From Cristatella mucedo (Eukaryota; Bryozoa; Phylactolaemata; Cristatellidae), in assembly GCA_009760855.2 (NCBI GenBank), contig WPIO01000047.1, positions 3,116,001-3,180,000 on the forward strand: DNA of 64,000 nucleotides, given 5' to 3'. The notes beneath the pieces were generated by a model that did not search any database, was not told the origin of the DNA, and saw nothing but the letters and a program-made list of their open reading frames with translations. A program made the translations under genes and the position numbers. Shown here piece after piece: positions 55,246 to 64,000 of this stretch. Positions within the stretch are counted from its first letter, which is position 1. Every line of letters begins with the position of its first letter.

Positions 55246-57072
55246 GCTGAGACTTTGGAAGGCCGCATTCCAGAAATAAGAACGCATGACCTCGTGCGCA
55301 CGATTGTCCTGCTCCAAGCCGTAGGCGCTGCGTACACGTACTGTGTACGTGCCTTAAGCAGTGGCACGTAGCAAGATCAAAGAGTTGCATGCTGCCAAGA
55401 TCATTTGACTCACGCCCCGCGATGCTTTAAGGCTCTGAAAATCGGAGCTTGCTCGGATGCCAACGTTAAACCTGCTGGTATTCAGGGAGCCACGCTGCAG
55501 AGCTGCCAGGCAGCACTTGCAAGTAAAATATGCAGCTCTCGTCCTCCTCCGCTTCGGCTTAAACCGGGATATCTCGCGGGCTGTCGGTGCCCCGGAAGCC
55601 GGGATCGCTTTGGGTGCTCTAAGCGCGGCTCCTCCTTTGGACTGGAGGTCGTCGTAGCACTGATTGCTCCTCAGGTCAAGGGCTCGAGCTCTGTGGCCTA
55701 TGTGAAGTGCATGGATAGAGGATAAATTCTCTTAGGTTACCATGCAAAATAATTGCATTTCATTTTATTTTTATCTATTTGGCCTACACACGCCACACTC
55801 GCAAGCTTTTTATATCCTTGTCCGTCCGAGCGGGAGGTTTGTGTAAGCCCTAGACTAGGAAGCGTCCTCAAAAAAACAGCCAGCTGGTGGACTTTGGATT
55901 CGATGCTGCATTCCAAATCATCGCGATCTCTGCTCGGTGTCTCATTAGAGAGAGATTAGTTGCTGATCAGCCGCTTGCATTCCCAATATAGCAAGCGCTC
56001 ATTAGCAGTAACCTTATGCATTGGTGGGTACGACAGATAAAAGCCATTAAAAATAGAGCAAATACTGAGAAGAAAGAGGATATATCTTGAAGATAAGCAC
56101 TAGATACTTGAGGGAATAGCTAAGATATTTGCTTCAAGCTTGAACATTAAACGAAACACTGACTTGTTCATGAAAATCAAACATTTGCGGCTAAATATGC
56201 AGCCAAATGCATAGTGCCGCTTAAAAACACTGGGGACTTGAGCAGCGACAGCAGAGAATGGCAAGTACGCACGTCGAAGTATTTGACACCGGAAAGAGCA
56301 CTTTTCTTTTGAAGCTGGAAAAAAGATTGAAGCCCCTCGGCATTTTGGATTAAAGGATCGACGAATCTCCTGCTGCTAACAGCGCCAAGAGGTATGGTCA
56401 GAGTCGTCAGTGCGGATAGAGCTGTCACAAGAAATAGGACAGAACGGTATATCTAGCGACATCCACAAAAACCTTCTACTCGGCCTCGAAAAACTCCGTC
56501 ATTCTCGTGACTTTAAAAACGCGTTGTCGCTAGCTGTTGTCTCAAGCCCACCGTCTCAGTCTTTAGCGAGGGCAGAGCCTCAGTCGGCCGCAAGTTGTCA
56601 CTGTAAAGATGTGGCACTAAGCTGTGACTTGTGGCGCTACGTTGTCACGGATGAGAAACCCCAGCTTAATTGATAACGACAGCTGATCAGTCCCCCTTGC
56701 TCAGACAGGGCTCCCAGCGTGTCTGGCTAAAGAACCAGGGTAGTATTCGCTCAAGTTTGGTAGATGATTATACGAGACAGAGGGAGACATCAACCAGCGT
56801 TTAATCGTTTAATCAGTAGTCTGGTGGTCGCCCACTTAAATGGGTGCGTACGATTGCAATCGAAATTCCAGCGTAGGGTAAATGTGACAGCCAACGCTGC
56901 CGAGTTAAGATCCAATGCAGGTGTTAGCACGCTGAATTCGAGGACTAGTCGGCCGATTAATTAAACTCATCCAGACCGATTTCCTTTCGATTGGAACTTC
57001 TTAGAGTCTCTCTACAGTGGCAGCCGCCGGCAGTGTTGTCAAGTAAGACTCTGTACCGCCGCAATGATACTA

Positions 57073-57110
57073 TGTGATCGTCCGATCATGTGATCATGTG
57101 ATCATCGACA
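57073..57110 (+). repeat. Short TGATCATG tandem/palindromic run
   Basis: GATCATGTGATCATGTGATC: overlapping TGATCA palindromes in tandem. Confidence 0.6.
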
Positions 57111-57439
57111 TCATCTGTTCCTGGTGAGCCTCACTCAACTGGAACCGAAGCGAGAATCTGGCGAAAGATGGCCCATCTTTGGTTGGAAAGTGTCATTTAG
57201 AGTGACCCCCACAGCTGGCGCGAGCGAGCGAGTGAAGAGTTCAAGCAGCAACAACTGCTGCAGGGTATGCACATGGTTTCTGGCTACTGTGTAGGACCTC
57301 TTGAGGGTCGTTATCTTCATGCTGGCCGAACCAAGAGAAATCACTAGCACTTAGTTCTAAGGCGAGTGCAGCGACTGGGAATATCTTGGTTCTAACCAGG
57401 CGCACGCTTGCACAATTGCTTCGATTCGCGTTAGGCCTT

Positions 57440-59480
57440 AAAGTAATAATAATGCTAGTATTACGTTTGTATAGCGCCCTCAGAGAACTTAATCTATTTC
57501 TGGAAACTTTACCCATGCTGCTAAGGTCGCGTGGTCGAATGGTTAGTGATAGCACGATCGCTGACAGTAAGTATAACATAGAGGTGACATGAACACGGTC
57601 AATATGTAAACATGGTTAGTGGTAGTATGCACAGTTTCAGACAGCATAAGTCTACAAAGGATGAATCATATGCACCTACTGAATATTGTGATAATTAAAT
57701 GCATTGCTAGTTTCTTTCTAAAACTCTCCAAGATGAGGGATGTCCTTACGTCAGTCGGCCGTGAGCTTTGGGCTTTGGGAGCATATGAACTCAAGGCACT
57801 ATCACCAAAGTATTTAAGGTTCGTACGAGGTGTAGCTAAATTACTTTTTTCGTAAGAGCGAAGAGCACGATGCTTAACCTGGTGAAAGAAAATATCTGAT
57901 AGGTAGGCTGGAGCCAAAGAATGAAGGGAACTGAAAGTGAGTGACGGAACATTGAAGTCAGTGCGCTTCTTGACTCTGAGCATGTGCAGGTAGGCGAGAA
58001 GTGGCGTGACGTGCCAACTGTGACGTTCACGAGAGACGAGCCTAGCTGCACAGTTTTGCACCAGCTGTAAGCGAGTGATTGCACAGGCCGGCAGCCTAGC
58101 AAGCAGTGAGTTGCAGAAGTCAAGACGGGATTTCCCAAATGCCTGAACCAATCTAGAAGTAATAATAATAATAACAATAATAATTCACTTGATAAAGCGC
58201 CCTCAGAGAACTTAATCTCTCTCTAGGCGCTTTACATTTGCTGTAAAGTGAAATGCAATTGAAAGGTAAGTAAAATCATGCTTGAAGAAACAAACGAAAT
58301 GAATAACATGGTTAGGGGTGACATGCACAGGGTCAGCATGCAAATGTGGTTAGTGGCAGCATGCAGAGTGTCAGCACGCATAAGCACATTGAGGACGAAT
58401 CACAGGGACCCACTGAATGCTGTCCTAAATAGGTGTGTTTTTAGGTTCCTTTTAGATGTGGTCAGGTCAGGGGATGTTCTGACGCAGGTCGGGAGAGAGT
58501 TCCAGGCTTTGGGAGCATATGAACTAAATGCACGGTCTCCAAAGGATTTAAGGTTTGTATGAGGTATTTCTAGACTGTTGGATTCCGAAAAGCGGGTGGT
58601 ACGATGCTTAGCCTGATGGGGTAGTATATCTGACAGATAGGCTGGAGCCATAGAATGAAGGGACCTAAAAGTGAGCGACAAAACCTTGAAGTCAATCCGT
58701 TGCTTGACTGGTAGCCAGTGCAGGTCTGCGAGAAGTGGAGTAATGTGGCAACTGCGACGCTCACGACAGACAAGCCTAGCTGCCGAGTTTTGCACCAGCT
58801 GCAATCGCCTGATCGCACATGCTGGTAGGCCAGTGAGCAGTGAGTTGCAGAAGTCGAGACGAGATGTCACGAATGCATGGACCAACTTGGACGTGGTATC
58901 CTTATCTAAACAGGCTCGAATTTTAGCAATGTTATGAAGCTGAAAATAGGCGGATTTGACTGTGGAGCTGATGTGGTGGTCTAACGAGAGGTCGCTTTGG
59001 AACATGACACCTAGATTTCGAGCTGATTCAACTGGAGATATGCTGGCAGAGCCAATTTTGAGATTCAGCCTTTCCAATCTCTGGATCACACTGGGTTTTC
59101 CCATAACTAGTAAGTTAGTTTTATCATCGTTAAGTTTTAGAAAATTTGCTGCCATCCATGTAGTATGTTTGTCCAAGCAAGGCCCAATTTTAGCAATGTT
59201 ATGCAGCTGAAACTATGCAGACTCAAATGTGGAGCCGATGTGTTTATCTAATGAAATGTCACTTTGGAAAATGATACCTAGATTACGTGCAGAATCATAA
59301 GGAGATATCCTGGCAGAGCCGATTTTTAGTGTAAAACTTTGCCGTTTCTTAGTCACATTTGGTTTTCCCCATACTAGCAAGTAGTTTGTCATTTAATTTG
59401 AAAAATGTCGCTGCTATTTGTGTGCAAATGTCAGCAATACATGCAGAAAGTGTATGTAGAGAACTCGACCATCTAGACGG
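57440..59480 (-). mobile_element. LINE family A-like, outer copy split by a nested insertion
   Basis: The outer copy is 57440-58161 (tail, 3' UTR, RT C-terminus with [20 protein letters not shown]) plus 59162-59480 (the continuing RT part, counterpart of the LNLKIGSASISP block). The two halves read on through the junction once 58162-59161 is removed. It is more diverged than the inserted copy. Confidence 0.82.
58162..59161 (-). mobile_element. LINE family A, inner young copy with an intact RT C-terminal frame
   Basis: The frame at 58400-59176 is open over 258 codons, from [20 protein letters not shown] to the C-terminus [16 protein letters not shown]. Hairpin tail at 58190-58245 and (ATT)n at the insertion edge. 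Nearly the same protein as the copy at 6760-7698 over the shared part. AGTA flanks it on both sides. 5'-truncated just upstream of the WMAAN motif. Confidence 0.9.
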
Positions 59481-60124
59481 CTGGAGAGATGAAATCACTT
59501 GTACATTGCCGATCTTAGTGTGGTTTGTGTTTTTCTGTGCTCGATTCAGATCGACGGGAGCACCGGCACGCTGCTGAAGCATGCACACCGATAGTGCCCT
59601 AAACGACCCCAGAGTCTAACAGCTGGTGGCTGTGGCCTAGGGACGGCCGGAGCCCAGATGTGGTCTGGCAGCGTTGGTTTATTCACAGGCTGGGTTTGTG
59701 CTCCCTCTAACCCACTGGGATAAGCTGCGGCTGAGAGGGAGTAAGAACAGAAGGAACGCCGGCCTAGGAGAGAACACTTGTGTTTGGGGAGCGCTGGCTG
59801 CAGGCGCTAGCGAAAATACAGTTCTTGTGAGCCAGCTTCGGTATTCTGCATGCTTCCGCGTGCGTACTCACTTGGAAGAGCATTGTTTAATCGGCAGTTG
59901 GTAACCTGCTGTAATTTTTAGCCTAGTAGATAACCTTGGTGCTGCAAACTTATGATGCTCCTTACTCAACAGCATTTAATCCGGACAAAATAAGTCAATC
60001 TTTAGAATGTTATTTCTGGATGCATACATTCCTGAATATTTTTTCATTTAGTGCTGGCACCTCGGAAAGAAACGTTGCAAAATGTAATACCCGAATTACT
60101 CCTCACAATCCTGGGCTTGATAGG

Positions 60125-61680
60125 CCCAACAAGATAATACTAGCTACGGGCAAAACCAGTGTGAGTCAGAAATTGGAACGGCTAACGCTCAAAATTGGCT
60201 CTGCCAGCATATCTCCAGTTGAATCAGCTCGAAATTTAGGCGTCATGTTCCACAGTGTCCTCTCATTAGACGACCGCATCAGCTCCACAGTCGAGTCTGC
60301 CTACTTTCAGCTACATAACATTGCAAAAATTCGGGCTTTTTTGGATATGGATACCACGTCTAAATTGGTCCATGCATTTGTTACATCCCATCTTGACTTT
60401 TGTAACTCACAGGTCGCTGGCCTACCGGCATGTGCAAATAGGCGATTACAGACAGTGCAAAACTCAGCAGCTAGGCTTGTCTGTCGTAAGCGTCGCAGTT
60501 GCTACATCACAACGCTTCTCGCCGACCTGCACTGGCTACCAGTCAAGCAACGGATCCACTTCAAGGTTTTCTCTCTCACTTTTAGGTCACTTCATTCTTT
60601 GGCTCCAGCCTATCTCTCAGATCTACTCCCCCACCAGGCCAAGCATCGTATCACCTGCTTTTCGGAATCCAACAGTTTACCAATACCTCGTACAAACCTC
60701 AAATCCTTTGGAAACCGTGCATTTACTACAGCTGACTATAAATATGGCTGCAAGGCTGGTCTTCAAGTCCCAGCGGTTTGAGCACGTGTCACCTCCGCTG
60801 AACGAGCTAGGATGGTTGCCGGTTGAGCAAAGGATACAGAGCAAAGTTCTTACGCTGACCCACAAGGCCCGCCACGGCTTAGCTCCTTCGAACCTAGCTG
60901 AACTGCTGCACCAGTTTCAGCCTGTTCGCGCCCTCAGGTCCTGTGTGGACAATAAATTAGCTGTCCCATTCCTCCGCTTAAAGACAGTTGGCGACAGAAG
61001 CTTTAGCTCTGTGGGTCCAAGACTGTGGAACTCGCTTCCACAATAAATGCAACGAGAACTTCTCTTCTACTGCCGACTATGGCATATCTTTTTCAGCGGT
61101 CCTGAACTGTTACTTCTATGCTACTCACTACCTCAACTGCTCTCCTGACTCTGCTGTGTTTCCCAGTTTCTCTGTGTTGCGTGAGACGAAGTCTGTTGGC
61201 TACCGAATGCGTACCGAAAGCCGCTTAGGCTGTGAGTGCGCTATACAAAACTCTCCTGTGTAACACCCACATGGTCTTTATGACTTTGTGGAGTTACTGA
61301 CGGAGATTCAATTTAGCTCGTAAGCTCCCAAAGCCTGAAACCCCCTCCCGACTTGCTTCAGAACATCCCCTGACCTGACCACGATTAAAAAGAACTTAAA
61401 AACACACCTATTCAGGACAGCATTTAGTGGGTCCCTGTGATTAGTCCTTGTTGTGCATATGCGTGCTGACACTGTGCATGTTGCCACTAACGGCACTTGC
61501 ATGCTGACCCTGTACATGTCACCCCTAACCATGTTATTCGTGTTGCTTAGCAAGCATGATATTACTCACTATTTAATCACGCTTCCCTTTGCAGCAAATG
61601 TAAAGCGCCTAGAAAGAGATTGAGTTCTCTGAGGGCGCTTTATCAATTGCATTATTATTATTATTATTATTATGTGCTGG
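60125..61680 (+). mobile_element. LINE family A, outer copy split by a family B insertion
   Basis: The first half (60125-60725) encodes SVSQKLERLTLKIGSASISP through [15 protein letters not shown] to the NRAF end. The second half (61311-61680) is the RT tail, 3' UTR and hairpin tail with (ATT)n. The frame is largely intact, so this was a fairly young copy when hit. Confidence 0.88.
60726..61310 (+). mobile_element. LINE family B, 585-bp insertion inside family A
   Basis: Family B RT C-terminus ([40 protein letters not shown]) and 3' UTR ending GACGGAGATTCA. ATTTA occurs at 60721-60725 and 61311-61315, flanking it. Close to the copy at 4180-4860. A long frame across the junction is a chance A-B fusion. 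Confidence 0.88.
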
Positions 61681-62164
61681 TTGCTACAATGAGAGAAGGC
61701 TAGTTTATAGTTTAGCTGTTTACTGCTTGTCACATTCTCTGCCCCTCACATTTGCCTAACGTGTTCGTAAGATTCAGGCTCGGTGCCAAATACAAAAGTG
61801 CCACTCATTTCCTAAGGCTCTGTGGTAAATATCCTTGTAAAAGTAACTAAGCCGTGAAGCAGTGAGCCAAATCTCTTGTACTGAGTCTGCTAAGCACAAC
61901 TTTTTATTGATACACCACATACCAAGTCTTCCTTTATTACAATCATTTTCTTAGGTAGAACTTTGATTTTTGCTCTAGAAATCACCCTTTCAGTCTATCG
62001 GTTTATAACACCGTTTTGAAGACCACACTGACTCCTCATCTACAGAATCGTGTACGTGGGCTGATGCATTCTCTCAGTTGGTTCATTTGCATGGCTCAAA
62101 GATTGAACAAAACTTGATCAAATATTCTTCCTCGAGGGCAAGCTTTCAACTTTTTTTATAATCG

Positions 62165-62260
62165 AATTATATATATATATATATATATAACTGTGGAGTT
62201 GTTTATATATATATATATATATATATTTTATTATTTATTTATTTATTTATTTATGTGTTT
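62165..62260. repeat. (AT)n and (TTTA)n microsatellites
   Basis: Two AT tracts (62168-62190, 62206-62226) and TTATTTATTTATTTATTTAT. They sit at the 3' edge of the LINE copy that follows. Confidence 0.9.
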
Positions 62261-62269
62261 CTTTTTAAG

Positions 62270-63110
62270 CCTCGGCGGCTTTTGGTGTGCATACGGAAGC
62301 CAACAGACTTCATCTAGGAAACAAAATGAGAAACATTACTGGTTCGGGAGAGCAGTTAGGTTAGTGATTAGTATGGAAGTAGCAGCTGAGGACCGCTGGA
62401 AAGGATGTGCCATTATTGGCAGCAGGAGAGTAACTGTCGTTGTCTAAGAATTGTGGAGTTGATTTTCAAATTCTAGGACTTGCAGAGCGAAGGCTTCTGT
62501 CACCAAAGATTCTACAGTGAGGGAATGGAACAGCTAATTTTTTTCCAGAGAGGAACTAAGGGCACGAGGAGGCTGAAACTGGTGCAGCAGTTCAGCTAGG
62601 TACAGAGGAGCCAAGCTGTGGCGGGACTTTTGGGCCGGCGTAAGAACTTTGCTCTGTATTCGTTGATCAGCCTAAAGCAGTCATCCTGGATCTTTTAGCA
62701 AAGGAGACACGTTGTCAAACTTCTGGGACTTGAAGACTAGCCTTGCAGCCTTATTCATAGCCAGCTGCTGTGGCTATTGGCTTTGTGCTAGATTATCCAA
62801 AATGGAATTGCAATAATCTAGCCGAGACTGAACCGAGGAGAAACATGACTCGTTTCCAAGCCACCATGAAGAATAGCTTTTAATCTTAAACAGAGATTGA
62901 CGTTGATGCAGCTGTTAAAGCAGTCCTCCTAACGATGCTATCAAAATTTAAGCAGCTGTCAGAGACGAAATCAAAACTCCTAACACGTGGCGATGCTTGC
63001 ACAACAACATTATCTATTAGGAGCAAAGTATTTTAGCCCAGCTACACGCTTGGATATCCTATGAGGAGCTGCTTTGTTTTATTGTCATTTAGTTTATTTA
63101 TCTCAATAAT
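62270..63110 (-). mobile_element. LINE family B, decayed 3' half
   Basis: Block-by-block reverse match to 47590-48450: the MRTES-type end near 62270-62310, the LAELLHQF region near 62580-62620, and the LLIG/KLND block near 63050-63100. Frames broken. Confidence 0.8.
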
Positions 63111-63519
63111 AATCGTTAGTGAATCGAAAAACCCTTGGACTTGACATCGATGTCACTTGCAAAAATTGTCCTCCTTACTCCATCTACTAAGTTGTCTGTC
63201 CGACCTATCTCCACTGACGGAATACAAAACACAGCACTAGACAGTTTTCTGCATGGTTTTCTCCTCTAGTTAAGCAAACTAAACCACTTCGCCTAAATTC
63301 CCAGCGGTTTAGTGAAAACTTTAAAATAGCTGGGACCACTAAGCGAAAGCCTGAGATAGCATACACAAGGTCAGGACTCACAACCACTGGCCCACCAGGA
63401 TTTTTTTGGTAGTACCAATCCACCTAGCTGAAGAGAGATTCAGATTATAGGAAAATACAGTAGAATGACAGGTGGATAATCCAAAAGTGCTAATTTTGAA
63501 CGTGAAATATTGTCAAAAT

Positions 63520-63970
63520 CTCTCCCATCTCAGTACCGTACTTTAAGAACCCACTTTAAGGTATTCCACTATCGTGCTCCGGCCTACTTGGCCGATCAAA
63601 TCAGGCTTCGCACGATACAGCCAACTCTGCTGACTCAAGCCATTTAGCTGTGCCTCTAACCAATCTCAAAACCTTTGTAAACCGTGCCTTTATAATCTTA
63701 TGCTCGTAAAGCCTGGAGCTCACTCTCGACTAATGTCACGACATCACCGGACTTTCCAACATTCATAAAGAAACTGAAACCTGCTTTTTCCTTACAAATT
63801 GCTCTTTGTCGTGTGAGTTGTACTTTGTGTGCTTTAATGTCCTGACGCTGTCTGCGTCATCGCTAAGCACCCGACATGCTTCCTCTCCAGCATAAGTCAA
63901 GTCTCTAAAAAGAGATTTTGTTTCCTTAGCGTACTATGCGGATGTTATTATTGTTATTCTCTCGTTTAAT
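63520..63970 (+). mobile_element. LINE family A-like 3' end, diverged
   Basis: Reads the RT end (counterparts of FRSLHS.APAYLSD and PRTNLKSFG) from 63540 to 63740, then a 3' UTR and a tail AAGTCTCTAAAAAGAGATTT followed by (TTATTG). The tail hairpin is altered compared with the main family. Confidence 0.65.
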
Positions 63971-64000
63971 AAAGAGCCTTGCGGTCCCGCCAGGGGGATT

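Noticed and set aside
56410-56673. 87-codon plus-strand ORF
   Set aside because: No motif, and it partly overlaps the antisense of the candidate signal-peptide frame; not supported.
60321-61046. 241-codon ORF apparently fusing two RT segments
   Set aside because: Chance frame across the border of a family B insertion in a family A LINE, out of the true RT frame in its first half.

Overview
This is a metazoan nuclear genomic window: AT-leaning, gene-poor and full of retrotransposon remains, microsatellites and spliced exons with GT-AG borders. There are no operons, ribosome binding sites or long bacterial-type ORFs. The repeat style (CR1/L2-like LINEs with hairpin 3' tails and (ATT)n ends, plus tRNA-derived SINEs) is common in marine invertebrates. 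I cannot fix the phylum.

The only host gene I can support is a semaphorin on the minus strand. I rebuilt it exon by exon. Sixteen exons between 37825 (5') and 2792 (3') have plausible splice sites, and their reading phases agree at all 15 junctions, giving 2790 nt or about 930 codons. They encode, in order, the start of the sema domain, the full beta-propeller region, the PSI domain, a short cysteine-bearing linker and a Ser/Thr-rich mucin-like stalk of more than 300 residues. No Ig domain is seen. The signal peptide exon and the membrane anchor with its cytoplasmic tail were not found with confidence. The 3' end probably lies beyond position 1 or in an unrecognised exon. Introns range from about 100 nt to about 8.6 kb.

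Nearly everything else recognisable is retrotransposon. Two LINE families recur. Family A has a 3' tail that folds into a hairpin followed by (ATT)n; its RT end is best preserved at 6454-7769 and 58162-59161. Family B has a different 3' end; its best copy, with endonuclease and RT, is at 47515-51040. At least three clean nested insertions can be read base by base: A into A at 6454 and 58162, and B into A at 60726. A tRNA-derived SINE of about 175 bp occurs several times, once inserted in a family B LINE. A separate SINE at 3838-4000 carries a LINE-like hairpin tail.

Layout: 0-38 kb is the semaphorin gene with repeat-filled introns. From 38 to 64 kb lies its probable upstream region, dominated by LINE copies. 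It includes a 15-bp minisatellite near 51.9 kb, a long (CT)n(AT)n tract at 54.1-54.3 kb and a possible signal-peptide exon near 56.4 kb.
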